Source: Balneola sp. | Lineage (GTDB): Bacteria; Bacteroidota; Rhodothermia; Balneolales; Balneolaceae | DNA length: 64,000 nucleotides | Assembly (NCBI GenBank): GCA_017643645.1 | Contig: JAEPNB010000006.1 | Location: 1 to 64,000, forward strand | Reading direction: 5' to 3' | Shown here: piece by piece, positions 25,744 through 35,595 of the stretch | How positions within the stretch are numbered: the first letter of the stretch is position 1 | Layout of the letters: each line of letters starts with the position of its first letter | Notes under the pieces: generated by a model | Told to the model about the DNA's origin: nothing | Databases searched by the model: none | The model's input: the letters and a program-made list of their open reading frames with translations, nothing else | Position numbers and translations under genes: made by a program

Positions 25744-26553
25744 TTAAATGATGGTGTAGATCAATCTTCCGGCCATAATAACCGCAAGAAATGAAAACCC
25801 CCACTGCAAAAATTTCCTCGGAATCTTTTGATTAAGAAGAGCTCCTCCAAAACCTCCGATCAAACCTCCTATCGATAATGGCAAAGACGCTCCGAAATCC
25901 ACAAATCCCATCGTACTTTCTGTGATACCGATTCCTTCAGGAGTGAGTAAAGCCAGTTGAAACCATCCTGAAAAAACCATAATCACCATCCCGAGCTGTG
26001 ATACACTCACTGTTTTTTTAAAGGGCTGCTTGAACACAAGATTCATTATCGGAACCATAATTCCCCCTCCTCCAACTCCCGCCAATGCAGCCACAAAACC
26101 ACCGGCCCCTCCGGTCGTTAAAGCAGCTTTAAATCCAATCTCTGAATATTCTCTTTTAAATTCATCTCCCTTATCAGAACCTCTTTTGAAAAGCATATAT
26201 GCTGCATAAAGCAACATCAAGCTAAAAAATATGGCGAATTGTTCTCTGTTGTAATAAGATGAGGTTATCACAAGCTTTCCTAAATAAACACCAGTCATGC
26301 CAAGAACTCCTAAGAGAATTCCCTCCTTGAGAAAAAAGTTTTTTTGAATGTATTGCCGAACCGTTCCTCCCAGTGCCGCTATAAAGGTGCAAAAAAGTCC
26401 TGAGCCAATAGTCCATAAAACCGGCTGTTCAACTCCGGCTTCTTCAAACAGAAAATAAAGAACAGGGGTAAAAATAATTCCTCCGCCAACTCCCATCAAT
26501 CCGGCGACCAACCCTGCTACCAGCCCAATAAGAATCAGTAGTTCAAATCCCAT
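25744..26553 (-). CDS. TauE/SafE-family sulfite/organosulfonate exporter
   Basis: A 269-residue inner-membrane protein of the TauE/SafE/DUF81 family with about eight membrane helices in two repeats. Each repeat begins with the family motif: GLVAGLVAGLMGVGGGIIFT near residue 8 and GGFVAALAGVGGGGIMVPIM near 155. The substrate is unproven; sulfite or sulfonates are typical. Its start overlaps the PhzF stop codon by one base (TGATG), so the two are translationally coupled. Confidence 0.9.
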   Translation of the reverse strand: MGFELLILIGLVAGLVAGLMGVGGGIIFTPVLYFLFEEAGVEQPVLWTIGSGLFCTFIAALGGTVRQYIQKNFFLKEGILLGVLGMTGVYLGKLVITSSYYNREQFAIFFSLMLLYAAYMLFKRGSDKGDEFKREYSEIGFKAALTTGGAGGFVAALAGVGGGGIMVPIMNLVFKQPFKKTVSVSQLGMVIMVFSGWFQLALLTPEGIGITESTMGFVDFGASLPLSIGGLIGGFGGALLNQKIPRKFLQWGFSFLAVIMAGRLIYTII

Positions 26554-27332
26554 CAGATATTTATTTCCCCTATCAAATATGTAACTGCATTACCTAATAT
26601 CTCAGTTCTGTCGCCTTTATTTCTACAGGTTAATTCTCCAACTCTTTTTGAGATCTGTCGGGCTTCCAAAATATCTTTACCAAGTTTTCTTGACCAGTAT
26701 GGAGTTAATTTTGTATGTGCTGAACCGGTAGCGGGATCTTCGTCAATTCCTGCTCCGGGAGCAAAAAACCTGGATACGAAATCTACTTCATTTCCCGGTG
26801 CAGTTACTATAACCCCGCGTGCATTAACTTCTGACAAAAGTCTGAAATCCGGATCTATATTTTGAACATCTTCTTCAGAATCTAAAACCACCATATAATC
26901 ATCAGTAAAGAAAACATGATCGGATCTAATACCAAGAGCCTGAAACAACACGGCCGGCGGATCTACTTGGGGCATATCATCAGTAGGAAAGTCCATCATT
27001 AAGCGCTCACCTTCCTTTTTTACTGTTAATAGTCCGCTTTTAGTCTGAAATCGAATTTCATCCTTGTCATAACCAAGATGTTCAAATAGAACGTGTGCGG
27101 TTGCGAGAGTGGCATGGCCACAAAGATCAACTTCAACTTCGGGTGTAAACCACCTTAGATCATACTCATCACCATTTTTAACAAAAAAAGCAGTTTCAGA
27201 AAGGTTGTTTTCCTGAGCAAGATGCTGCATTGTTTCTTCATCAAGCCATTCTTCAAGGGGACAAACAGCTGCAGGGTTTCCACCAAAAATACGATCAGTA
27301 AAGGCATCAACCTGAAAAATTGGGACTTTCAT
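26553..27332 (-). CDS. PhzF-family isomerase/epimerase
   Basis: A 259-residue protein with the two-lobed diaminopimelate-epimerase-like fold of the PhzF family. The start FQVDAFTDRIFGGNPAAV is typical, and the catalytic acid is the Glu in NNLSETAFF near residue 45. CGHATLATA and GIDEDPATGSAHT are the other family motifs. The in vivo substrate is unknown for most members. It is the first gene of a minus-strand run with TauE and the glycosyltransferase. Confidence 0.92.
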   Translation of the reverse strand: MKVPIFQVDAFTDRIFGGNPAAVCPLEEWLDEETMQHLAQENNLSETAFFVKNGDEYDLRWFTPEVEVDLCGHATLATAHVLFEHLGYDKDEIRFQTKSGLLTVKKEGERLMMDFPTDDMPQVDPPAVLFQALGIRSDHVFFTDDYMVVLDSEEDVQNIDPDFRLLSEVNARGVIVTAPGNEVDFVSRFFAPGAGIDEDPATGSAHTKLTPYWSRKLGKDILEARQISKRVGELTCRNKGDRTEILGNAVTYLIGEINI

Positions 27333-27395
27333 ACCGGACTTATTTAGAGTTATCTTTGGTTACCAGAACCTAAGGTTAATTTCTCAAAAATTCCG

Positions 27396-29804
27396 ATGAA
27401 GCTTTACCCTTCTTCATTATTAGAAAAACTCGGCTTCGAACAACTTCGTGCTGCCACCATAGATGTCGCACAGTCCAACCAGAGTGTTGAACTGCTGGAA
27501 AAGCTCCATCCATCAAATCATGAACAAACGGTAAAAGATCTGCTTGCACAGACAAATGAAATGATGACGATCTTGCTCGATCCCGATCCGTTTCCTTTAG
27601 GTGAAGTACCGGAAATCAGAGATCATCTCTCTCAATCCAGAGCACAAGGGAGTATCATTCCTTTAACGGCATTTGTTGATATTCTGAAACTCTGTCAGAC
27701 CACCAGATTTGTGAAGAAGTTCATAAGTCATAGAAAAGATGAGAAACCAAAGCTTGCTTTAATTTGTGATCAACTGATTCCAATGAAGGAGTTGGAAGAT
27801 TCTATTAAAGGAAAAGTAACTGAAAATGGTGAACTCAGAGATGATGCCAGTCCGCAGTTAAAATCCATCCGAAAAAAGCTGAATTCGAAGAAAAATGATC
27901 TTCGTTCTACCATCAATCGTTTGATGCGGCAAGCCAATAAAGATGGAATGGCTTCTGATGAAGGAGCGACTATCAGAAACGGCAGGATGGTGATTCCGAT
28001 CCAGGCAGAGTTTAAAAGAAAGATTCAGGGTTTTATTCATGATATTTCTGCAACCGGACAAACCGTCTATCTGGAACCCGTAGAAGTTCTTCATCTGAAT
28101 AATGAAATTCGTCAGTTTGAAGTTGAAGAACAGCAGGAAATTGAACGAATTTTAAAAGAGCTTACCAATCATGTTCGTTCTAATTCAAACTACATCAAGC
28201 AAAATTCCAGAATTTTGGCTCAAATTGATGTGATTGCAGCGAAAGCCAAAATCTCGATCAAACTTGAGGGTGAAGTTCCTATCATTTCGCCACATTTTAA
28301 CATCAAACTTAAGCAGGCCTTCAACACAAATTTGTTGCTGAAGAATTTGGGGCTAAAAAAAGAAGAAAGAGAAAAAATCATCCCGCTCCATCTTGATCTT
28401 ACTTCTGATGAGTTATGTTTGATGATTACCGGTCCTAATGCCGGTGGAAAATCTGTGGCTATGAAAACGCTTGGTATTTCAGCACTGATGGTACAATCCG
28501 GCTTTGCCATTCCTGCCGATCCGACTTCGGAGCTCCCCATTTTTAACGGCTTTTTTGTGGATCTGGGAGATGATCAATCCATCGAAAATGATTTGAGCAC
28601 GTTTTCATCCCGGTTAAAATGGATGCAGGAGACATTGGACAATTTCTCTCCCAAAAGTCTGGTAATGATTGATGAGGCTGCAGCGGGAACTGACCCTGAA
28701 GAAGGTGGAGCTTTGTTCCAATCCTTTATTGAACATTTACTCAGAAACCAATGTAAGGTGATCGTAACTACTCACCATGGTTCACTGAAAGTATTTGCTC
28801 ACGAGCATGAAAAAGCGGTGAACGGTTCTATGGAATTCGATCAGGCTTCGCTATCTCCTACTTATAAGTTTAAAAAAGGAATTCCGGGCAGCAGTTATGC
28901 TTTTGAGATCGCCCAGCGGATGAAAATAAAACCTGAAGTTTTGCAACGATCCAGAACTTTGTTGGGTGAAGCCAAAGACAAGATGGAATCTTTGATCACC
29001 GAATTAGAAACCAAAACCCAACAGGCTGAAGAGCTCAAAGCCAAGTTTCAGAGTCTTAAATCAAAAGCGGAATCAGATAGAAATCGCTATTTGAATAAAC
29101 TGGATGGTGTAAATAAAGAGAAAGAAAAGATCCGGCAAAAAGCACTTACGGAAGCTAAGTCCATCATGGATCAGGCAAACCGTAAAGTGGAGCAAGCGGT
29201 AGAACAGATCGTTGAAGAAAAGAAGACAGGAAAAAGAGCTCTGAAAAATATTCGTTCTGGAATCGATCAGGAAAAAGCAGATATCGAACAGTCTTTAAAT
29301 GAGATAAAAGAGAAAAGAGAAGCCCGATTCAGAAAATCAGAAAAACCTCCTTCTGTTGGTGATCATGTCCGTTTTCTGGATGGGAATACTACCGGAGAAT
29401 TGGTTGAGATAAAAGGAAATCAGGCTGTAGTTCAAGCGGATGGATTACGACTCAAAACCAAGTACAAAAACCTGATCAAAGTTGAAGTTCAAAAGAAAAA
29501 GAATAAACAAAAAGCCCGGAGCTCAGGTGTCATTCAAGGCGACTCTAAGCTCAACGAAGCCGTTAAACCTTCTATAGATCTTCGTGGTTTTCGTACCGAC
29601 AAAGCCATTGATGAAGTGATGCATTACATTGATCGTGCTGTATTCAGAGGAATGAATCAGGTTGAGATCGTTCACGGAAAAGGCGATGGGATTCTGAAAG
29701 ATCAAATACATTCCTACTTAAACGAACGTGATGACATCAAAAGCTTTAAACTCGCCGGCGAGGATTTTGGTGGTGCGGGATGCACAGTGGTTAAACTGCA
29801 ATGA
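27396..29804 (+). CDS. mutS2: Endonuclease MutS2
   Basis: An 802-residue DNA- and ribosome-associated ATPase. Clamp and lever helices fill the N-terminal 300 residues. The Walker A motif is TGPNAGGKSVAMKT near residue 346, Walker B is SLVMIDEAAAGTDPEEG, and VIVTTHHGSLK follows. A long coiled coil spans about 520-650. The C-terminal Smr domain starts near 725 (SIDLRGFRTDKAIDEV) and contains the nuclease-type motif VHGKGDGIL. MutS2 limits recombination and, in some species, splits stalled ribosomes. Single gene. Confidence 0.96.
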   Translation: MKLYPSSLLEKLGFEQLRAATIDVAQSNQSVELLEKLHPSNHEQTVKDLLAQTNEMMTILLDPDPFPLGEVPEIRDHLSQSRAQGSIIPLTAFVDILKLCQTTRFVKKFISHRKDEKPKLALICDQLIPMKELEDSIKGKVTENGELRDDASPQLKSIRKKLNSKKNDLRSTINRLMRQANKDGMASDEGATIRNGRMVIPIQAEFKRKIQGFIHDISATGQTVYLEPVEVLHLNNEIRQFEVEEQQEIERILKELTNHVRSNSNYIKQNSRILAQIDVIAAKAKISIKLEGEVPIISPHFNIKLKQAFNTNLLLKNLGLKKEEREKIIPLHLDLTSDELCLMITGPNAGGKSVAMKTLGISALMVQSGFAIPADPTSELPIFNGFFVDLGDDQSIENDLSTFSSRLKWMQETLDNFSPKSLVMIDEAAAGTDPEEGGALFQSFIEHLLRNQCKVIVTTHHGSLKVFAHEHEKAVNGSMEFDQASLSPTYKFKKGIPGSSYAFEIAQRMKIKPEVLQRSRTLLGEAKDKMESLITELETKTQQAEELKAKFQSLKSKAESDRNRYLNKLDGVNKEKEKIRQKALTEAKSIMDQANRKVEQAVEQIVEEKKTGKRALKNIRSGIDQEKADIEQSLNEIKEKREARFRKSEKPPSVGDHVRFLDGNTTGELVEIKGNQAVVQADGLRLKTKYKNLIKVEVQKKKNKQKARSSGVIQGDSKLNEAVKPSIDLRGFRTDKAIDEVMHYIDRAVFRGMNQVEIVHGKGDGILKDQIHSYLNERDDIKSFKLAGEDFGGAGCTVVKLQ

Positions 29805-29837
29805 TCAATGACTCAATTATCAATGAGTGATTCCATT

Positions 29838-30191
29838 CTAGTTCACTAAAGTTTTTTCCAGATGTTCTAGTGTTGTAAACATTTGACTGACAGTGATTCT
29901 AATCCAGACGTGGTATCTCTTATTATTTTGTTCAACTTCTATTTTAAAGTGGTTTGAAAAATTCTGTGGGTTAAACTGTATTTCCCCTGCCTGAGCTCCA
30001 TATATCATTGGTGTAAATTGAACTTCTTCAAAAGGATCGGGTTTCACTTTTCTTATATACCTCCAATTAAGCTCTTTTAGTTTTATTCTCAGGTAAATAT
30101 TTGAACCAAAGAGTTTTAATAAGCGGTAAGAAGCTCCTACGGTAAAACCAGTAAGAACAAAAACTATTACTGAAATTTCTAAAGCTCCCAT
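29838..30191 (-). CDS. Small membrane-anchored protein of unknown function
   Basis: A 117-residue protein with one N-terminal hydrophobic helix (EISVIVFVLTGFTVGASYRLL). A beta-rich soluble part follows (EEVQFTPMIYGAQAGEIQFN, then KIEVEQNNKRYHVWIRITVS). No family is recognised. It lies alone between mutS2 and the repeat block. Composition is like that of its neighbours, so it is probably a real gene. Confidence 0.65.
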   Translation of the reverse strand: MGALEISVIVFVLTGFTVGASYRLLKLFGSNIYLRIKLKELNWRYIRKVKPDPFEEVQFTPMIYGAQAGEIQFNPQNFSNHFKIEVEQNNKRYHVWIRITVSQMFTTLEHLEKTLVN

Positions 30192-30375
30192 TATTCAAAC
30201 TAAATTCTGTACTGTGTTCAAATTTATCCAAATGTAATACTCGATAATATGATGTATTAAGGAGTAAATCAGCTAAATTAAAATACTAGCTTTTACACAA
30301 GATCCCGAAATAAATTCGGGATTGTGGATGTCAAGTAATTCGCTGACAGTTTAGAAGTGATAGCTCTGGAAAAAT

Positions 30376-30537
30376 TCGCCCTTAGTATTTAAGACGGAAA
30401 AGAGAGCATGATCCGTATGCGTCTGCGAAGCAGGAATAATCCTTTCCGGTGAGGAAAGCTCAAATGTTCTCAGAGTGTACGAAGACCTTTAGGATTATTC
30501 AGCGCAGGATCAGTGAACCCGTCTTAAATACTTCGGC
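30376..30537. repeat. Second long hairpin element
   Basis: An imperfect palindrome about 160 bp long. AGTATTTAAGACGG (30384-30397) pairs perfectly with CCGTCTTAAATACT (30519-30532). Inside it GATCC (30410-30414) pairs with GGATC (30507-30511), and GAATAATCCT (30434-30443) pairs perfectly with 30491-30500. The apical part holds a TTTCC/GGAAA hairpin near 30443-30455. No credible gene lies in it. Its plan (long imperfect stem, small apical hairpin) is like that of the neighbouring repeat at 30644, but its sequence is different. Confidence 0.7.
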
Positions 30538-30550
30538 TTGATCTTTTGCT

Positions 30551-30649
30551 ACTTTTGTATCAAGACAAAAGTAGGTACCCTTATGCTAGGCTATGTCCGT
30601 GGAAAAGTATCTACTTCTCTGTTCTGTGTACTTTTGTGCCGACAAAAGT
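30551..30649. repeat. Pair of ACTTTTG/CAAAAGT hairpins
   Basis: ACTTTTG at 30551-30557 with CAAAAGT at 30566-30572, and ACTTTTG at 30630-30636 with CAAAAGT at 30643-30649, form two similar small hairpins. They link the two long hairpin elements. Copy A at the window start begins inside the second of them. Confidence 0.6.
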
Positions 30650-30920
30650 ACCAAAAGCTCCCGACAAGAATTATTGGCGCGAACTCCATTACATCGACTA
30701 ATCATTACAAAATGTCTACGAACGTATGATACATATTCAAGAATCAGCCAGAAGTGTAATGATTGCTCCTTCGGAGCCGTCGATTTAATTGCGTTCTTGG
30801 CTCGCCAATAATTCTAAAGGTCGATACAGTTAAAAGCTTTTTTTTAAATTTGTCAAGATGCTAAACAGGACGTTTTTTGTCAGCGAATTACCTAACATCT
30901 ACAGGGATGACCTGTTTCTT
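30644..30920. repeat. Long hairpin repeat, copy B (complete)
   Basis: Aligns with 1-280. GAATTATTGGCG (30668-30679) and CGCCAATAATTC (30803-30814) form the conserved base stem. Differences from copy A sit mostly in loops or non-paired stretches (for example CTCCTCCGGAG against CTCCTTCGGAG), while the stem arms are unchanged. The region after the stem ends in the 33-bp motif at 30879-30911. Confidence 0.75.
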
Positions 30921-30990
30921 ACCTTGATCTGATGCTCTGAGTCAGAGTTATTGGTTCCAATACAGAGAGTGCGGAACCAGAACCACATAA
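30879..30990. repeat. 33-bp repeat and CTGATGCTCTGAGTCAG palindrome
   Basis: The 33-bp repeat at 30879-30911 is followed by a small palindrome (30929-30945) and a GGTTCC...GGAACC pair (30953-30978). The same pair of motifs, diverged but in the same order, occurs at 41752-41855. Confidence 0.55.
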
Positions 30991-31020
30991 TTGATTACCA
31001 GTTAAGAAAGTCACAATTGC

Positions 31021-31125
31021 TGTCATTTCGAGTTGAATGAAGACAAAGTCTGAATGACAGAGAAATCTAACAGACTACTAAACTTCGTTGAGATTTTTAG
31101 ATTTCTCCCTTTGGTCGAAATGACA
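31021..31125. repeat. TGTCATTTCGA inverted repeat downstream of hemL
   Basis: TGTCATTTCGA (31021-31031) pairs with TCGAAATGACA (31115-31125), and GAGAAATCTAA (31060-31070) pairs with TTAGATTTCTC (31097-31107). This is a common style of dispersed intergenic palindrome in this phylum. It lies 36 nt past the hemL stop codon and could act as a transcript end, though there is no T run. Confidence 0.7.
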
Positions 31126-31160
31126 AACTTTTTCTTAGATAAATAACTCGTTAAAATAAA

Positions 31161-32453
31161 CTATCCAACAATCTCTTCTATAGTTTCCTCAAAAGCATTC
31201 AGTGTAAATTCTATATCTTCATCACTAAGTGCATTAGACAAGAAAAACGCTTCGAACGGTGATGGTGGTAAATAGACTCCTCGCTTCAGCATACCGTGGA
31301 ATATCTTGCTGAATAATTCTTTGTCTGTTCGGTTGGCATCAGCAAATGAAGTCACCGGTCCTTCACAATAGAATAACCCGATCATGGAACCCACTCTGTT
31401 TGCTGCAAATGTAATTCCGTGAGCTTCCAGAGTTTTTGTCATTCCTTCTGCAATTCGGGCTGACTTTCTTTCCAGATCTTCGTACACACCCGGATTATTC
31501 TTCAACTTCTTCAGCATGGTTAATCCTGCAGACATCGCCAACGGATTTCCTGAAAGCGTTCCCGCTTGATAAACCGGTCCGGTTGGAGCAACATATTCCA
31601 TGATTTCCTTCTTTCCACCATAAGCACCAACAGGAAGCCCTGCGCCGATGATCTTTCCATAAGTCACAAGATCGGCAGTCACTCCATACACTTTTTGAGC
31701 TCCTTCGAAATCAACACGGAATCCCGTCATTACCTCATCGAAGATCAACACGATGTTATGTTCGTCACATAATGCTCTTAAGTCTTGGAGAAATCCATTC
31801 ACCGGAGGAATACATCCCATATTTCCTGCAATGGGTTCTAAAATGATCGCTGCCATATCATCACTATTCGCTTCAACCAATTCTTTTACGGAGTTGATAT
31901 CATTGTAATCAGCATTCAATGTATCTTTTGCTGTTCCTTCCGTTACGCCCGGACTACTTGGTTGTCCCATAGTTAAAGCACCGCTTCCTGCTTCTATCAG
32001 AAAAGAATCTCCGTGACCGTGATAACAACCCTTAAATTTGATGATCTTATTCTTACCTGTAAACCCTCTGGCGACCCGAATGGCGCTCATAGTTGCTTCG
32101 GTTCCGGAATTTACCATTCTGATCTTATCAATTCCCTGAACGGAGCTTGTGATCAATTCTGCCATTTCAACTTCTAACTGAGTTGGCGCACCAAAAGAAG
32201 TCGATCCCAAAGCAGTCTCACGAACAGCATCTACAATATCAGGATCAGCATGACCCAGAAGCATTGGTCCCCACGAACCGATAAAATCTATGTATTTGTT
32301 TCCGTCCTCATCAAAAAGATAAGCTCCTTCCGCACGCTTTATAAAAACCGGAGATCCGCCTACACTATTAAATGCCCGAACCGGTGAATTCACTCCACCA
32401 GGAATTACTTTTTGTGCTCGTTCGAATAATGCTTTGCTGTTGGTGTTTTCCAT
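31161..32453 (-). CDS. hemL: Glutamate-1-semialdehyde 2,1-aminomutase
   Basis: A 430-residue cytoplasmic PLP enzyme that makes 5-aminolevulinate from glutamate-1-semialdehyde, the product of HemA. The PLP lysine is K267 in [30 protein letters not shown] near residue 17 and [18 protein letters not shown] are typical. It is the last gene of the heme cluster, although it acts second in the pathway. The upstream gap to hemB is 59 nt. Confidence 0.96.
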   Translation of the reverse strand: MENTNSKALFERAQKVIPGGVNSPVRAFNSVGGSPVFIKRAEGAYLFDEDGNKYIDFIGSWGPMLLGHADPDIVDAVRETALGSTSFGAPTQLEVEMAELITSSVQGIDKIRMVNSGTEATMSAIRVARGFTGKNKIIKFKGCYHGHGDSFLIEAGSGALTMGQPSSPGVTEGTAKDTLNADYNDINSVKELVEANSDDMAAIILEPIAGNMGCIPPVNGFLQDLRALCDEHNIVLIFDEVMTGFRVDFEGAQKVYGVTADLVTYGKIIGAGLPVGAYGGKKEIMEYVAPTGPVYQAGTLSGNPLAMSAGLTMLKKLKNNPGVYEDLERKSARIAEGMTKTLEAHGITFAANRVGSMIGLFYCEGPVTSFADANRTDKELFSKIFHGMLKRGVYLPPSPFEAFFLSNALSDEDIEFTLNAFEETIEEIVG

Positions 32454-32512
32454 GGGTAAATATATACTCTGTTTTCATTAAAGCGTATGCGATACGCTCC
32501 TACTTTTCAAAA

Positions 32513-33520
<1,008 letters not shown>

Positions 33521-33558
33521 TCAGTCCAATATAATATTCTGTCTGTTTCTTTTGTGAT

Positions 33559-33635
33559 GTCATTCCTGCGAAGGTAGAAATCTGGATCTCATACGTGAAG
33601 CACATCCGGATTCCAGGCATACGCCACGGAATGAC
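33559..33635. repeat. Palindromic repeat between hemF and hemB
   Basis: GTCATTCC (33559-33566) pairs with GGAATGAC (33628-33635), and AAATCTGGAT pairs with ATCCGGATT further in. The 3' end of the palindrome overlaps the first base of the hemF stop codon (33635-33637). It resembles the CATTCCTGCGAAGG type of dispersed repeat. It lies inside the heme operon and could partly stop transcription or protect RNA ends. Confidence 0.7.
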
Positions 33636-34564
33636 TACTTGCTCACCCAATCAACAGGGTTTTTCAGTCGTTCCAATAATCGTTCTTCTTCTGACCCTTC
33701 TTCAGGAGTAAAATTATAATCCCAACGCACTCTTGGTGGCAAACTCATCAGGATAGATTCAATACGTCCTTTTGTTTTAAGACCAAAAAGTGTCCCTCTA
33801 TCATGAATCAGATTAAATTCCACATATCTACCTCTGCGAATTTCCTGCCAGTATCTTTGTTCTTCAGTGAATTCTTTATCCTTTCTTCGTTTCAGGATCG
33901 GAAGATAGGCATCCGTAAAGCCAAATCCGGCAGTTTTGGCAAACTCAAATAGATCATGAGACGACATCTCTTCTTTCGGACGCATATAATCAAAAAAGAT
34001 CCCACCGATTCCTCTGGATTCTTCTCTGTGATGATTCAAAAAGTAGTTATCACACTCTTCTTTGAACTTAGGATAGAAACTCTCATCAAATCGATCACAA
34101 ATATCTTTATGTGTTTTATGAAAGTGAACAGCGTCTTCATTAAACAAATAGTAAGGCGTCATATCAGCTCCGCCACCAAACCAAAGATCTTTCAATGTCT
34201 CTGATTCATGATCGTAAAGTTCAAAATATCTGTAGTTGGCATGTACCGTTGGAGCAAATGGGTTTTGAGGATGCAGAACCAATGAAATACCGGAAGCAAA
34301 AAAACTGGCTTCATCTACTTCAAACTTTTCCTGCAGTGCTTTGGGAAGTTCTCCACCCACAACTGAGTAATTTACTCCTCCTTTTTCAATTACCGCTCCA
34401 TCGCTTATAACCCTGGTGCTTCCATAGCCAAATCCGTCTCTGGTCCAGTCATCAATTTGAAATTTAGCTGTTCCATCGATGGCTTCCACTTTTTCACAGA
34501 TATGCTCCTGAACATCAGAAACAAATTTAATAAACTCCTCTTTTTTTGAAACCAAATTGCTCAT
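33635..34564 (-). CDS. hemF: Oxygen-dependent coproporphyrinogen III oxidase
   Basis: A 309-residue enzyme that converts coproporphyrinogen III to protoporphyrinogen IX using O2. Conserved parts are WFGGGADMTPYYL near residue 128, ESRGIGGIFFDYM near 188, RRGRYVEFNLIHDRGT and ESILMSLPP. Its ATG overlaps the hemE stop codon by one base. No oxygen-independent HemN is in the window, so the pathway as seen here needs oxygen. Confidence 0.96.
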   Translation of the reverse strand: MSNLVSKKEEFIKFVSDVQEHICEKVEAIDGTAKFQIDDWTRDGFGYGSTRVISDGAVIEKGGVNYSVVGGELPKALQEKFEVDEASFFASGISLVLHPQNPFAPTVHANYRYFELYDHESETLKDLWFGGGADMTPYYLFNEDAVHFHKTHKDICDRFDESFYPKFKEECDNYFLNHHREESRGIGGIFFDYMRPKEEMSSHDLFEFAKTAGFGFTDAYLPILKRRKDKEFTEEQRYWQEIRRGRYVEFNLIHDRGTLFGLKTKGRIESILMSLPPRVRWDYNFTPEEGSEEERLLERLKNPVDWVSK

Positions 34565-35595
34565 TATGATCTGTAATTTTTCACAGCGTCTACAAAAGCT
34601 TTTGCGTTTTCAACCGGGACATTTGGAAGTATCCCATGGCCAAGATTTGCAACATAATTTTGTGGACCAAATCTGTTGATCATTTCAGTCGCTTCTTTTT
34701 GAATTTCTTCAGGATCACACAGCAATTTTGAAGGATCGAAGTTCCCTTGAACTACTTTTCCATTGGCAAACTCACGAGCTTTCTCAGGAGTGCATCCCCA
34801 GCCGATTCCCAGCCCGGTTACATTAAGTTCGCTGAACTCGGAGTACGCCCATTCCGCATCTTTACAAAACATGATCAACGGAACGCCATAATCTTCTGCT
34901 GCAATCTCCTTCAAACATGGAAGTGCATATTCTTTGAAATCATCCGGTCCTAAAGCAGCTGCCCAGGATTCAAATATTTGTAATGCCTGCGCTCCCGCTT
35001 TTACTTGCTGATGAAGATAGTTGATCGTTATTTTTGTCATCATTTCCAGCAGCTTTTTCCCGGCTTTTGGCTGTGAAAACAAAAATGATTTTGCTGTAGA
35101 AAAAGTTTTAGAACCCTGACCTTCAACCAGATAGCAAAACAATGTCCACGGAGCACCTGCAAATCCTATCAGCGGAACTCTGCCATCTAATTCCTTCCGT
35201 GTTAAAGTCAGTGCGTCGTACACGTAGCTAAGTTGTTCTTCCGCAGGAATGATCTTTATCTGATCCACTCTTTCTGCTGTACGAACGGGATCAGGTAAAT
35301 ATGGTCCGAAGCCCGGTTTCAGTTGTACTTCAATATCTAAGCATTCGATCAGTACAAGAATATCCGAAAAAAGAATAGCAGCGTCTGTCCCAACAATATC
35401 TATTGGCTGAATGGTAATTTCACTTGCTAGTTCGGGAGTTTTCACTCTTTCAAAAAAGCCGTATTTCTCCTTGATAGCCATGTACTCCGGCAAATATCTT
35501 CCAGCCTGTCGCATCATCCAAACCGGAGGTCTGGGAGTTTCCTTTCCGGCTAAAGCATCCAGAAATAACGTGTTTTTAAGTTCAGGAAATGACAT
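34564..35595 (-). CDS. hemE: Uroporphyrinogen decarboxylase
   Basis: A 343-residue enzyme that removes four carboxyl groups from uroporphyrinogen III to give coproporphyrinogen III. Signature motifs: PPVWMMRQAGRYLPEY near residue 22 and IGFAGAPWTLFCYLVEG near 143. Length is normal. The start lies 14 nt inside hemD, and the stop overlaps hemF, so it is tightly coupled on both sides. Confidence 0.96.
   Translation of the reverse strand: MSFPELKNTLFLDALAGKETPRPPVWMMRQAGRYLPEYMAIKEKYGFFERVKTPELASEITIQPIDIVGTDAAILFSDILVLIECLDIEVQLKPGFGPYLPDPVRTAERVDQIKIIPAEEQLSYVYDALTLTRKELDGRVPLIGFAGAPWTLFCYLVEGQGSKTFSTAKSFLFSQPKAGKKLLEMMTKITINYLHQQVKAGAQALQIFESWAAALGPDDFKEYALPCLKEIAAEDYGVPLIMFCKDAEWAYSEFSELNVTGLGIGWGCTPEKAREFANGKVVQGNFDPSKLLCDPEEIQKEATEMINRFGPQNYVANLGHGILPNVPVENAKAFVDAVKNYRS

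Noticed and set aside
30538-30811. Short open frames in the repeat block
   Set aside because: They lie in the palindromic repeats, have no counterpart kept open in copy A, and no protein features apart from chance hydrophobic stretches.
30376-30920. Guide-RNA-like (HEARO/IscB-type) RNA or CRISPR-like array
   Set aside because: Long structured hairpins recalled HEARO RNAs, but no IscB, TnpB or Cas gene is next to them, and no spacer-repeat periodicity exists.
31021-31125. Small RNA or attachment site downstream of hemL
   Set aside because: The inverted repeat matches the usual style of dispersed palindromes, and there is no integrase or tRNA nearby.
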